Positions 34,679 through 44,804 of a DNA stretch of 64,000 nt are shown piece after piece. The first letter of the stretch is position 1; every line of letters starts with the position of its first letter. Source of the DNA: Methanoregulaceae archaeon UXB-2016 (lineage in GTDB: Archaea > Halobacteriota > Methanomicrobia > Methanomicrobiales > Methanospirillaceae); contig SISS01000015.1 in NCBI GenBank assembly GCA_004332335.1, forward strand, positions 103,218 to 167,217, read 5' to 3'. Below the pieces are notes generated by a model that was not told where the DNA came from, made no database searches, and was given only the letters and a program-made list of their open reading frames with translations. A program made the position numbers and the translations under genes.

Positions 34679-35026
34679 TTATGGGGTGTCGGACCGGCCG
34701 ATCTTCTTGATGCCGAAGCCGAGCCCCAGCACTACGACGAGGGCAAGGAAAATGCCGCCCACCATAAGAGCGACGTCTGTCAGCTTGGACGCCCCTTCGA
34801 CTGTGTAGTCTGGGAACGGTGCCTCGTACTCGAACGAACCGGGGAGGGACGCCTCGTCAACCTCGGCGTCGGGATTCGCAGGCTGGGTCAGCTCCTTCTG
34901 GCCCTGGACGATCAGGGCCGTGCTGTCGAGCCCGTCGGGATCGCCCGATGCGAAGAAGACCGCAGCTGCACCGATCACCAGGGCAAGGACTATCCCCCCG
35001 ACGACGAATCCCATCTTCGAGATCAT
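34679..35026 (-). CDS. PDGLE-domain protein / CbiN-like component
   Basis: ASGDPDGLDSTAL...PFPDYTVEG between two TM helices, within the cbi operon. Confidence 0.85.
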   Translation of the reverse strand: MISKMGFVVGGIVLALVIGAAAVFFASGDPDGLDSTALIVQGQKELTQPANPDAEVDEASLPGSFEYEAPFPDYTVEGASKLTDVALMVGGIFLALVVVLGLGFGIKKIGRSDTP

Positions 35027-35661
35027 GTGGGTACCCCCACCGACTTATCCAGGATATCCGGGCGCGAGCTCGCGATCAGGGCGAGGACCACGGCCGTGAT
35101 CAAGGCCTCGATAACCCCGATCAGGGCGTGGTAGAGGCCCATACTGATCATCCCGGGGACGAGGGGGAAGGTGCCGGCGACAAAGAGCTCCACCGAGGCG
35201 GCGAGCGCGGGAATCAGGCAGGCGAGCCAGGCCGCACCGGCTGCTGATGCGTACATGCTCTTCGTGAGCCGCATGAGACCATGGTACCCGTAGTACCCGA
35301 CGAAGCCGCCGATCACTCCCATGTTGATGATATTCGCGCCCATCACCGTGATCCCGCCGTCGCCGAAGAGGACACCCTGAACGATCAGGACCAGCGACAG
35401 GACGATGATCGCCGCAAAGGGTGATCCAAGTGCGATGGCAACGAGTGCGCCTCCGACGAGGTGTCCGCTCGTGCCCATCGTAACCGGGATGTTGAAGGCC
35501 TGGAGAGCAAAGACGCCAGCGGCCAGAACCGCAAGGAGTGGAAGCTTCTCCTCGTTCATCTCGTTCCTGACCCAGCGAAGGGCGAGGGCGATAAAGACTA
35601 GGGCGATCAGCCAGTAGATGGCGCCCTGCCAGATAGGGATGAATGCATCGGGGATGTGCAT
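35023..35661 (-). CDS. cbiM: cobalt/nickel ECF transporter S component
   Basis: MHIPDAFIPIWQGAIYW; NIPVTMGTSGHLVGGALVAIALGSPFAAIIV. Confidence 0.93.
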   Translation of the reverse strand: MHIPDAFIPIWQGAIYWLIALVFIALALRWVRNEMNEEKLPLLAVLAAGVFALQAFNIPVTMGTSGHLVGGALVAIALGSPFAAIIVLSLVLIVQGVLFGDGGITVMGANIINMGVIGGFVGYYGYHGLMRLTKSMYASAAGAAWLACLIPALAASVELFVAGTFPLVPGMISMGLYHALIGVIEALITAVVLALIASSRPDILDKSVGVPT

Positions 35662-36116
35662 GATGTCACCAAATCGTGTTACTATTCTGGTAATTAGTAT
35701 TATCACGTGGTTAAAAAACGTTGCCTTTCGATATTACCTCCGTCCAATCCAGAAAAAAGTTATATCTCATCCCCATCTTCGGACGACCCTTTCCGTTCAG
35801 GAGGTTGATGTGATCATATCAGGGAACTCAAAAGATGCCGCGATACCGACCAAGCGGAATCCGGGTCTGATCGATACAATGAGGGGCGTCTCCAGTTCTG
35901 CACCACGGTCTGTTTACGGAGTGGGCCCAGCCGTGACCTCCATGTCGAACCCCCCTTGCTCCGGTCGAAACCCTCTCGACAGTATGAGCCTCTCGATAGA
36001 TACCGTCGCCGCACATAAGGGTCACGAACAGGTCGGACGGGGTTACCGGGTAATCGGCCTCTTGCCGCCAAGCACCTCAGGGATTAAGACGACGACATCA
36101 GGGGATCCAACAATCT

Positions 36117-36365
36117 CCTTACGAAGTGTCGGTCCCGAGGGGCGCCGCGGTCAAGTTCACGGTGACGCCGGCGGCCGGCAAGACCGTCAAGTCGGCCTGG
36201 TGGTCGTTCGACGCCCCGGCCCACCTGAAAACCTGGAACTCGCGAAGCATCAACCCGACGTTCTTCTACCCGATCAAGGGCACCTTCAGCCCGTTCCTCC
36301 GGATCACCTACACGGACGGGACGATCGAGGAGGTCCACCGGGTCAGCTACATCACGGTCGTCTGA
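36117..36365 (+). pseudogene. PKD-domain surface protein C-terminal remnant
   Basis: YEVSVPRGAAVKFTVTPAAGKTVKSAWWSFDAP...FFYPIKGTFSPFLRITYTDGTIEEVHRVSYITVV*, with no start or signal peptide upstream in frame. Confidence 0.5.
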
Positions 36366-37038
36366 CCCCCGGGCATTTCCCGCCTGAACTTTTTTCGAAC
36401 ATCTCCTAAAGCGAGCCTGCTACAATAGGCCCCGCTGATCTACGTGTGACCACGAATCCGGGCATACTCCAGGGAGAACGATATGGGCTGTGATGCCGAG
36501 AAACAGCCAATACAGCGGCGAGCTCAACTCCGGCGGAACGTTCACGATCACAGCACTGGCTCAGGTGCCGACCGGGGAAACGGTCAGGGACGCAATCCTG
36601 TTCTTCTTCCATACCTGGAGTCACGCGGAAAATCGGAGAATCGAGCTCGAGAGGCAGACCGAGATCGGTAACGCGCCCCCTTCATCCCTCCGTTCCTGCT
36701 CCGACTGGGAGCGGATGCTACTGAACGATTGTCCGAGCGGAACCAGGGCATCGATCTCTAGGAAGAATACGCGTCAGTGAGCCGATGAGGATAACAGTTG
36801 GGAATATTATGATAGAACTCCCTGTTCGCCAGAGCGGGCTATGTGCTGGTCGTCGGGTACGAGTCGGGCGGGGAGGCGGTGGAGTACTGAGTCGTCGAGG
36901 GGGCGGACATATTCATTGCGATGACGGGGAGACGGATGAGCAGGCGACGACTCGCGTCTTGTTCGAGGGCCTGCATCCGTATGAGACAGCGCCATACGGT
37001 CATCGGTTGCGCACACCTGTATCCTGTGCCCGTCTTCA

Positions 37039-38205
37039 TCAGGAGGAATCCCGGCCGACGATCTCGGCGATCCCGAGGCGCATCAGGATCGGCAGGACCG
37101 ACCAGAGGGACGGCATCCGGCAGAGCCGGGAGAGGAGGGCGCTCGGTCGGTCCATGTCGCCGGACTCCACGATCGCCTGGATCACTTTCGGGCTGCCGAA
37201 GGCCCGGATGAGCCGGTCGATCTCCTCGGGCGTCACACGGCGGCGGGCGAGCTGGAGGCGGTAGCCGAGGGCGAGCTCGCGCCCGTAGTCGGCCTTCCAG
37301 CGGACCTCGTACGCTGCAAGGGCCTCGTCCGAGAGGTCCCCGGCCTCGAGGCAGGCCGCAGCGGTCTCGGCCGCGTACCGGCCCGAACGGACACCTGTGT
37401 AGATCCCTCCGCCCGAGGTCGGCTTGGCCAGCCCGGCCGCGTCCCCGACGAAGAGCGTTCTTTTCCCGTAGGTCCGGGGCATGGTCCCGAGCGGGATGGT
37501 GCCCGAGACATGGTGGATGACCGAACCGGGCCACCGCGAGAGGAATGCCTGGAACTGCTCGCGGACCCCGGTCTCGCCGCAGAGGCCGACCCGGACCACC
37601 CGGTCCGAGACCGGGATGCGCCAGGCAAAGAACTCGGGTGCGGCGTTCGGATAGAGCTCGACGAACCGGGTGTCGACCGCCTCGGGGAGCAGGACGTCAG
37701 CCTGGACCCCCGCGAGGTGCGTCGGCGACCGATCCATACCGAGCGAGCGGGCGACCGTGCCCTTCGGGCCGTCGGCCGCGATCAGGATGCCGAAGCCGAT
37801 CTCGGTCGCGTTGGGGCCGCCCGTGACCACGCGGTCGTCCACGACCTGCCGGACCGGGCTCTTCAACCGGAACTCAGCCCCGGCATAGGCGGCAGCGCGG
37901 GCCATCTCCAGGTCGAGGTCGCCCCGATCTACGATGAGCGCCTTGGTGCAGCCCGCATCGAAGAGGAGCTCGCCACCGAGGTCGGAGACGATCCGCGCCC
38001 CCTGGACACGGTTCCGGACCGGGCGGTCGGAGACCAGGCACTCGGCGAACGCGGCGGTCGAGAGAAGCCCGGCACACTGGACCGGGTGGCCGATGCTCGC
38101 GTGTTCCTCGAGAACCAGGGTTGAGAGCCCGAGAGATGCGGCCCGCTCCGCAGCGGCCGATCCCACCGGGCCCGCGCCGACCACGACGCAGTCATAGCGC
38201 TCCAT
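37039..38205 (-). CDS. geranylgeranyl reductase family FAD-dependent oxidoreductase
   Basis: YDCVVVGAGPVGSAAAERAASLGLSTLVLEEHASIGHPVQCAGLLS; LFVGDAAGLAKPTSGGGIYTGVRSG. Confidence 0.92.
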   Translation of the reverse strand: MERYDCVVVGAGPVGSAAAERAASLGLSTLVLEEHASIGHPVQCAGLLSTAAFAECLVSDRPVRNRVQGARIVSDLGGELLFDAGCTKALIVDRGDLDLEMARAAAYAGAEFRLKSPVRQVVDDRVVTGGPNATEIGFGILIAADGPKGTVARSLGMDRSPTHLAGVQADVLLPEAVDTRFVELYPNAAPEFFAWRIPVSDRVVRVGLCGETGVREQFQAFLSRWPGSVIHHVSGTIPLGTMPRTYGKRTLFVGDAAGLAKPTSGGGIYTGVRSGRYAAETAAACLEAGDLSDEALAAYEVRWKADYGRELALGYRLQLARRRVTPEEIDRLIRAFGSPKVIQAIVESGDMDRPSALLSRLCRMPSLWSVLPILMRLGIAEIVGRDSS

Positions 38206-38214
38206 CTGCCTCAA

Positions 38215-38943
38215 TTATTGGCGTTCCTCCTCAATAACGGTGTGTGATGCCTGCTCTTCGTTTCCCTGGGACTCCCGGTCGCGCTCGACGAAGATCGAGG
38301 CGAGGGCCGCGGTCACGTACCCGAAGACCGAGAACGAGTAGAGGCCGAGGAGAAACGCGAGGATCCGGCCGGCGCCCGTCGTGGGCCAGGTCGACGATCC
38401 GAGCGTGATCAGCATCATCCCGCTCCACCAGAGGGCGTCGCCGAAGCTGGTGAAGCCGGGGTTCGTCTCGTGCTCGAAGGTGAAGATCCCGGCCGCGCTG
38501 GCCAGGCCTACCATCCCCGAGACGAGGACCACGTAGGGTAGGCGCCGGTTTCCGATCGTCCCTCGCCAGGAGCGCATACCCCGGTTCAGCCCAGTGACGA
38601 TCCGCGCCAACCGGAGGCCCCGGATAACGGACGCAGCCCGGAGGACCGCGGCAAACCGAATGAGCCGGAAGGCGGGCACGATGAGCGAGATGATCGTGAG
38701 CCAGTTCGCGACGAGGAAGCCCCGCCGGTCCGTGGCCAGCGAGAGCCGGACGGCGAATTCGATGAGGAAGACGGCCCAGATGGCGTTCGTCGCCGTCTCG
38801 ATCAGGGGCGAGGGATACCCGATGAACTCGAGGACCAGCAGCACGATCCAGCCGATGGCCAGGAATGCCATGGGCCACTCGGTCCAGATCTCGAACTCCT
38901 CGAGCAGCTCCTGGCGTTCCTGGAGGGGGTCGTCCGGGTCCAT
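38215..38943 (-). CDS. voltage-gated-like ion channel with atypical pore motif
   Basis: S4-like RLIRFAAVLRAASVIRGLRLARIVTGLNRGMRS; pore DALWWSGMMLITLGSSTWPTT; S6 AFLLGLYSFSVFGYVTAALASIFVERD. Confidence 0.87.
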   Translation of the reverse strand: MDPDDPLQERQELLEEFEIWTEWPMAFLAIGWIVLLVLEFIGYPSPLIETATNAIWAVFLIEFAVRLSLATDRRGFLVANWLTIISLIVPAFRLIRFAAVLRAASVIRGLRLARIVTGLNRGMRSWRGTIGNRRLPYVVLVSGMVGLASAAGIFTFEHETNPGFTSFGDALWWSGMMLITLGSSTWPTTGAGRILAFLLGLYSFSVFGYVTAALASIFVERDRESQGNEEQASHTVIEEERQ

Positions 38944-38986
38944 CGCATCGCAATGGTCCCGGACAGAGAAAAAGTTTGAGCCCGGA

Positions 38987-40597
38987 TCAGCGCGTGACGG
39001 TGATCCCCCGGCCCTTGATCCGGCGGTGGGACATGATCTCGATGACGCGGTCAGCCTCGGCCTCCGGGACTTCGATGGAGGAGCGGTCGTCGTCGACCTG
39101 GATCAGCCCGAAGCTCTCTCCGGGAATTCCGGTCTCTCCGGCAAAGGCCCCGAGGATATCGCGCGGCCGCACGCTCTGGTTCCGGCCAGCTCCGATCACC
39201 AGCCGGACCGTCCCGGGCGTCGCGCGCGAGCGTCCGCCCTGTTCGGTCGGTCCGGCCGCCTCGTCATTCTGGAGGCGGAGGAGGGCGGCCGCGATCTCGA
39301 GGGAGCTAAAACCCTCGAGCATCAGCCGCTCGAGCCGGGCGACGTACCGCTCGAGCCCGCCTTCGGCGATCGCGCGGCGCAGCCGCTCCTCGAACATGTG
39401 GGTCCGGACCTCCTCGACGTCGGCTAGGCTCGGCACCTGCCGCTGGACGATCTTCGTCTTCGTGTACTTCATGATGTCGCGCAGCTTCCAGTGCTCGCGG
39501 CCCGTGACGAAGGTGAACGCCTGCCCGGTCCGCCCAGCCCGGCCTGTCCGGCCGATCCGGTGGACGTAGTACTCCTCGTCCTGGGGGAGGTCGAAGTTGA
39601 AGACGGTCGTGATCTCCTCGACGTCGATCCCGCGAGCGGCCACGTCCGTCGCGACGAGAACATCGATGGCTCCCGCGCGGAAACGCGCCATCACGCGGTC
39701 GCGCTGGCTCTGCTTCATGTCGCCGTGCAGCCCCTCGGCCGAATAGCCGCGTGCGCGGAGCTGGGAGACCACCTCGTCGACGTTCCGCTTGGTGTTGCAG
39801 AAGACGAGCGCCCGGCCCCCTTCGCTCAGGTCGAGTAGACGGGAGAGAGCCTCGATCTTCTCGCTCTCCCGAACCTCGAAATAGACCTGCTCGGTCAGGG
39901 GGACGGTCAGCTCTCGGTGCACGGACCGGACCTCGACAGGGTCGTGCAGGTATCGCTGCGCGAGCGCGCGGATCTCGGGCGAGATGGTGGCCGAGAAGAG
40001 GAGGGTCTGCCGGTCGGACGGAGTCTTATCCAGAATCTCGGTGATGTCGTCCCGGAAGCCCATGTCGAGCATCTCGTCGGCCTCGTCGAGGACCGCGAAG
40101 CGGACCTTGTCGAGCAGGAGGGTGCCGCGGTGGATGTGGTCGAGGACGCGGCCGGGCGTGCCGATCACCAGCTGGGCCCCTTTGCGAAGGACGGTCATCT
40201 GGCGTTCGATCGGCTGACCTCCATAGATCGGCACGACCGTGATTCCCCGGCGGAACCGCGCGAGCTTGAAGAGCTCCTCGGCCACCTGTACGGCGAGTTC
40301 GCGGGTCGGGCAGAGGATGATGGCCTGCACGTTTCGGTCTGCGGGGTTCACCTTCTCGACGAGCGGCATGCCGAATGCCGCCGTCTTCCCGGTTCCGGTC
40401 TGAGCCTGGCCGATCACGTCGCGACCCGCGAGGGCTGCGGGGACCGCCTGCTGCTGTATCGGGGTGGGCTCCTCAAACCCAAGGGCTGTGATCGCCTTGA
40501 TTACGGACTCCGAGAGACCGAGCGCCGTAAAACGGTCGGTCGGTCCGGACTCCGGGGCGGTCTCATCTTCGCGCCGTTCGGGCGCCGTATCTGTCAT
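38987..40597 (-). CDS. DEAD-box RNA helicase with C-terminal RNA-binding domain
   Basis: AQTGTGKTAAFGMPLVEK, VLDEADEMLDMGF, SAT, HRIGRTGRAGRTG. Confidence 0.95.
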   Translation of the reverse strand: MTDTAPERREDETAPESGPTDRFTALGLSESVIKAITALGFEEPTPIQQQAVPAALAGRDVIGQAQTGTGKTAAFGMPLVEKVNPADRNVQAIILCPTRELAVQVAEELFKLARFRRGITVVPIYGGQPIERQMTVLRKGAQLVIGTPGRVLDHIHRGTLLLDKVRFAVLDEADEMLDMGFRDDITEILDKTPSDRQTLLFSATISPEIRALAQRYLHDPVEVRSVHRELTVPLTEQVYFEVRESEKIEALSRLLDLSEGGRALVFCNTKRNVDEVVSQLRARGYSAEGLHGDMKQSQRDRVMARFRAGAIDVLVATDVAARGIDVEEITTVFNFDLPQDEEYYVHRIGRTGRAGRTGQAFTFVTGREHWKLRDIMKYTKTKIVQRQVPSLADVEEVRTHMFEERLRRAIAEGGLERYVARLERLMLEGFSSLEIAAALLRLQNDEAAGPTEQGGRSRATPGTVRLVIGAGRNQSVRPRDILGAFAGETGIPGESFGLIQVDDDRSSIEVPEAEADRVIEIMSHRRIKGRGITVTR

Positions 40598-40757
40598 GTT
40601 CCATATACTCGCGCTGCAGCTACTTTTTTGTTTTGAGCAGAAAGGGGGCAAAGGAGGATGATCCTCGAACGTAACCTTCTTCAGCCTACAGAAAAACTCT
40701 TTTATAACGTATGTGCACTCGGCCGGGTCCAGGATGGGCGCTGGTCAGGAGCCGGTT

Positions 40758-42062
40758 ATGAACAGTCGCTGTCTACCACTCATTCTTCTGCTGCTCTGCT
40801 GCTCTGTCTCCCTCGCATCTGCCGGAGGCATGGCGAAGATCTCAGTCTCTCCAGCCGAGGCCAACTGGAAGACCGGCCAGACGGTCGAGGTCAACGTAAT
40901 GCTCGACAACAACCTCAACCCCCTGGCCAAGGATATCTCGATCTACCTCGACTGGAACGCGGAGATGCTCAAGTACGATAGCTGTGACTTCAAGGTCGGC
41001 CACAGCACGGCCTCCGGGCTCCTCTCGTCGCACGAGCTCAACCTGATGGTCGGCGATTTCACCGACGGCTATAAGAACGGCGACTATCCCCTTGCCGCTC
41101 TGAAGTTCCGCGTGATCGGCCCGGGCGACACCCCGATCCTGGTCAAGGTCGCCAGGTTGAACGACATGGAAAACAACCCCGTGAAGTTCGTGACCGGCAA
41201 GGGGATGTACTCGATCATGGGTGACGCGGTTGACAAGCCAAGCACGCTTCCGACCTCGGTCGCGACCACGTATGTGCCTTCCAACGGGCAGCCCACCGTG
41301 ATCGTCGTCACGCCGGGCACCTTCACGGTCCCCCCGACGGTCGTCGCTCCACCGACGGTCCTGCCGACCACGTACCAGGCACCCACCGTAATCCCAGTCC
41401 AGCAGAACACCGTTGCGCCCGGCAGTGTCCCGGCCTGGCCGGTGCTCACGGCCGGCGCCACGGTCCCGACGACCCTGCCGACAACCCAGATGACCACAAT
41501 CCCCACAGCGATCCCCACGACCGTGGTCACGACCGTCATCACGACCGTGCCCACGCAGGTCTTCACGACCGTGCCGACCCGGGCTCTCGTTACCACAGCT
41601 CCGACGACGACCGTGCCGACCACGACCGTCACCACGACGGTTCCGACGACCACCGTGACGGAGGAAGAGACCTGGACCCCGATCCCGACGACGTTCGGGC
41701 AGATCGCCTACCAGACGGGTGGCATAGGCATTGAAACGCCGACTCCTGAGGAGACGCCCGAGGAGACGCCGTCGATCGGTCGGACCCTTCCCTCTCCTCT
41801 CGGCGGAGCCTCGAACTGGACGGACGAGGACGAGGAGGTCGACGGTGCGGAGTGGCCTGCAAACGAGAACCCGACCCAGACGCCGGCGTTCGGCGGCAGG
41901 ACCGGCAATGACTCCGTGGTCAACAACACCTCGGCCTCTCTCGGACCGGTCGGATCGATCTTCGGCGATGCCTGGATGATCATTCTCGCGGGAGTCGCGG
42001 GTATTGCCCTGGTAACGGTCGGCGTGGTTGCGGTCCGGCGGACGCGCGACGACGAACTCTGA
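40758..42062 (+). CDS. cohesin-domain-like surface protein with Thr/Pro-rich linker and C-terminal TM anchor
   Basis: Signal peptide; KISVSPAEANWKTGQTVEVNVMLDNNLNPLAKDISIYLDWNAEML...YPLAALKFRVIG cohesin-like fold; long TTVPTT stretch; C-terminal IILAGVAGIALVTVGVVAVRRTRDDEL. Confidence 0.75.
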   Translation: MNSRCLPLILLLLCCSVSLASAGGMAKISVSPAEANWKTGQTVEVNVMLDNNLNPLAKDISIYLDWNAEMLKYDSCDFKVGHSTASGLLSSHELNLMVGDFTDGYKNGDYPLAALKFRVIGPGDTPILVKVARLNDMENNPVKFVTGKGMYSIMGDAVDKPSTLPTSVATTYVPSNGQPTVIVVTPGTFTVPPTVVAPPTVLPTTYQAPTVIPVQQNTVAPGSVPAWPVLTAGATVPTTLPTTQMTTIPTAIPTTVVTTVITTVPTQVFTTVPTRALVTTAPTTTVPTTTVTTTVPTTTVTEEETWTPIPTTFGQIAYQTGGIGIETPTPEETPEETPSIGRTLPSPLGGASNWTDEDEEVDGAEWPANENPTQTPAFGGRTGNDSVVNNTSASLGPVGSIFGDAWMIILAGVAGIALVTVGVVAVRRTRDDEL

Positions 42063-42156
42063 TCACCTCCTTTTTTCCGTAAGATCTATTGCGGCAGCTC
42101 AGTATCGAGCTCCCTGAGGGATCGGCTATGGCCGACGAACGCTCTAAAAAAGAAGA

Positions 42157-44001
42157 TTATCTCGGGGTGGGCGTCGCGAGCTCGGCGCTCTCGATCTTCG
42201 CGATCAGCCCCTCGAGAACCTCCTCGCGCATCCCTTCGACGAACTTGATCGAGCCGACCACGAGGTGGCCACCCCCGCTGATCCCGCCGCCGGTGATCTC
42301 TACCCGGAGTTCGCGGACCATGCGCGGGATATTCATCAGGACTCCACGGGACCGGAGGACTGCGAAGTCGGGGCCGAACCCGATCGTGACCACGGGCTCG
42401 CCCGGGTGCGCCCGGCAGAGCCGGTCGTGGACCTCGCCCGAGGTCTTGCCGGGGGGCGGGAACGTGAACTTGTGGGCGTGGATCTCCACATCGAGCAGGA
42501 AGAGGTGGGCCCCGTTCTCGAGGACCCGCTCGCGCACGTGGGGCATGGTCGCCTCCATCTGGTCGGCGATCATCGCGTTCGCTCCCTCGACGAGGAGGCC
42601 GACGAACTTTGCGTGTCGGTCGTGGTCGGGCCCGAGGTCGAGGATCTCCTTCACGATCTCGCGACCGTCGTTGAACCGGAGCCAGAACTGCTCGAAGTCA
42701 AGCGCCAGCGCCATCTGCTTGCACTCGTCCTCGGTGTAGCGGTCGGCGACGAGGTCCAGGTATCGCTGCCGCTCGGGAGCCTCGGAACGGTCTCCTACCG
42801 CGGCCACGGCCGGCAGGTGCTTGATCGCGTCCTCGACCGCGGGGTTGATCATCCGGGCGAGCTCGGTCCCGAGCATCCCAGCCGTGATCCCGAAGTCGCC
42901 GCCGACGTGGTACGGGTTGACATGGCCGACCAGGTACTGGTCGATCACGGCGTCGGGGTGGTGGTGGTCGACGACGAGGACCTTGAGGCCGAAGACCTGT
43001 GCCTGCTTGAGCGCAGGCTCGTCCTCCTCGGTCGAGCCATTGTCAGTCAGCAGGATCAGGGGCATCTTCTGCCCGTAACGGACCAGGTCCTTGGTCGCGA
43101 AGTCGAGGTCTCGCGTGATGTCCTCGATCTCGTAGAACGGCGCCTTTGACGGAGCGCGCTTGAAGAGGAAGTAGTCGGCGTCGAAGTCGCCGCCCGACTC
43201 CCGGATCAGGGAGACGACGGCCTGTTCGATCGCGACGGCCGAGCAGATTCCATCCGCGTCAGCGTGGTGGCGGAGTACGATCGGCTGCGAGACGAAGACC
43301 GCCTTCCGAATCACCTTCGCGACCTCGCGCAGCTGCGGCCGGAGGAGGGTCATCACCTCGGACTCGACCAGGAGCGGGACCTCGGGGGGCTCGGCCCGCT
43401 TTTCCAGGGCCACCTCGATCCGGTTCCGGATCTCGTCGGCCTCGGTGCCCGTGAGGACCGAGAGGGACGCGATCTCGATCTGGACCTGTGAGTTGCGCTG
43501 CATCACCTGGCCATAGACCTGGACCATGTCGCCGAGGTTTGCCTCGGGATAGGCCCGGACCCCTGCCTCGACGAAGGCGGCCCCGTTCTCGGTCCCGCTC
43601 TCGTCGACGAAGGTGAAGATCGTCGGTCCGCTTGTCTGCTTGATCTGGGCGATCTCGGCCATGACCGTGACCGTTCTCCCGATCCGGCTGCCGAGCTCCC
43701 CGAGCCGGGTCGAGGTGACCTTCCGGGTCACGTCCTTGACCTCGTAGTCGGGGAGGATCACCTCTTCGAGATCGATATTTCCGTTCGGCCGGATCTGCTT
43801 GACACGGACCAGGATCTCGGACTGCTCCTCGTGGTCGGTGCGGACGTTCGACTTGTGGACCAGGCCCTTGAGCCGGTCGGTGAGCTGGACGAAGGTCCCG
43901 AAGGCGGCAAAGCCCTGGACCCGTCCGATGTAGATGTTCCCGACCTCGACATCCGAGATGTCGCAGGCGGGACTGAGGCGGTATACGGTGACGTTGGACA
44001 T
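42157..44001 (-). CDS. DHH-family phosphoesterase with S1 and OB domains (archaeal RecJ-like)
   Basis: S1 VGNIYIGRVQGFAAFGTFVQLTDRLKGLVHKS; RHHADADGICSAVAIEQ; VLVVDHHHPDAVID. Confidence 0.93.
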   Translation of the reverse strand: MSNVTVYRLSPACDISDVEVGNIYIGRVQGFAAFGTFVQLTDRLKGLVHKSNVRTDHEEQSEILVRVKQIRPNGNIDLEEVILPDYEVKDVTRKVTSTRLGELGSRIGRTVTVMAEIAQIKQTSGPTIFTFVDESGTENGAAFVEAGVRAYPEANLGDMVQVYGQVMQRNSQVQIEIASLSVLTGTEADEIRNRIEVALEKRAEPPEVPLLVESEVMTLLRPQLREVAKVIRKAVFVSQPIVLRHHADADGICSAVAIEQAVVSLIRESGGDFDADYFLFKRAPSKAPFYEIEDITRDLDFATKDLVRYGQKMPLILLTDNGSTEEDEPALKQAQVFGLKVLVVDHHHPDAVIDQYLVGHVNPYHVGGDFGITAGMLGTELARMINPAVEDAIKHLPAVAAVGDRSEAPERQRYLDLVADRYTEDECKQMALALDFEQFWLRFNDGREIVKEILDLGPDHDRHAKFVGLLVEGANAMIADQMEATMPHVRERVLENGAHLFLLDVEIHAHKFTFPPPGKTSGEVHDRLCRAHPGEPVVTIGFGPDFAVLRSRGVLMNIPRMVRELRVEITGGGISGGGHLVVGSIKFVEGMREEVLEGLIAKIESAELATPTPR

Positions 44002-44116
44002 ATGGATCTATCCGGCGAGTTGATGGGGTATTCGATATTCTGTGCGCGGTTCTTCAGGTATTGGGCGGCGGCATATATAGATGCCGTTGAAACGACCGCA
44101 GGAAAAAGGGGGATGG

Positions 44117-44704
44117 TCAGGGCTTCGGCGAGGTGCGGTCAAGGGGGATGAATCTGAACGTCCCGCTCGTCCACTCGGCCGACCAGCCCGCTTTCTCCCA
44201 GCGGGGAATTCCGTCGAGGGAGCCGACAACCCAGAAGTCGTAGATCGGGATCAAGCGGTCGCCTTCGGACGTGAGCGCGCACTCTCCCGAGGCCCCTGTG
44301 AACCGGTCTGCGGTCTCGACAAACGACTCCTTCACCGCCGGGGCTGTTCTGCCTGTCCCTTGATCGGCGACACTCGCAGCGATCCAGGCCGCATCGTAGC
44401 AGCCGAGCGCCTGTACATCCGGGGTCCGGTTCAATGCGACCCGGAGGTCATCCCCGACCCGGGATCCTGCGGAGGCGCTCCCCACCGTTCCCATAATCGG
44501 CGCGACGAACCGGGTCTTCTCAGCGAAGGCGACGACCGTAGGGTCGGCGGTCACGTCGACCAGGGCGTGGATCAGGATCGGGCCCGGTGCGCCGGGTACG
44601 GCTGAGGGGGTGGCGTTCGCTGCAGGTGTCGTCGCACAGCCGGCTGCGAGGAGCAGGGCCGAGAGGATCCCGATCAGACCGAACGGCCAGCGTAATGCAG
44701 TCAT
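44117..44704 (-). CDS. lipoprotein, apparently truncated periplasmic-binding (LivK-like) protein
   Basis: Lipobox LLLAAGCATT; ILIHALVDVTADPTVVAFAEKTRFVAP; GCYDAAWIAASVADQG...FTGASGECALTSEGDRL. Confidence 0.55.
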   Translation of the reverse strand: MTALRWPFGLIGILSALLLAAGCATTPAANATPSAVPGAPGPILIHALVDVTADPTVVAFAEKTRFVAPIMGTVGSASAGSRVGDDLRVALNRTPDVQALGCYDAAWIAASVADQGTGRTAPAVKESFVETADRFTGASGECALTSEGDRLIPIYDFWVVGSLDGIPRWEKAGWSAEWTSGTFRFIPLDRTSPKP

Positions 44705-44804
44705 GGTATTGGCGAAGGATCGCGCGCCTGACAAGAAAAATCTTGCGCAACCCCCGTCAAAAAGATGGGCCGGGATGGCCCGGGCACCGAACGAAAAAGG
44801 CTAT

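Noticed and set aside
35662-35830. Possible cobalamin riboswitch upstream of cbiM
   Set aside because: No recognisable B12-box-like sequence and the region is AT-rich and short; no support.
41240-41730. Repetitive acgaccgtgccgaccacg DNA resembling a repeat array
   Set aside because: It encodes the Thr/Pro-rich linker of the cohesin-like protein; repeats are irregular and lack unique spacers, so not CRISPR.
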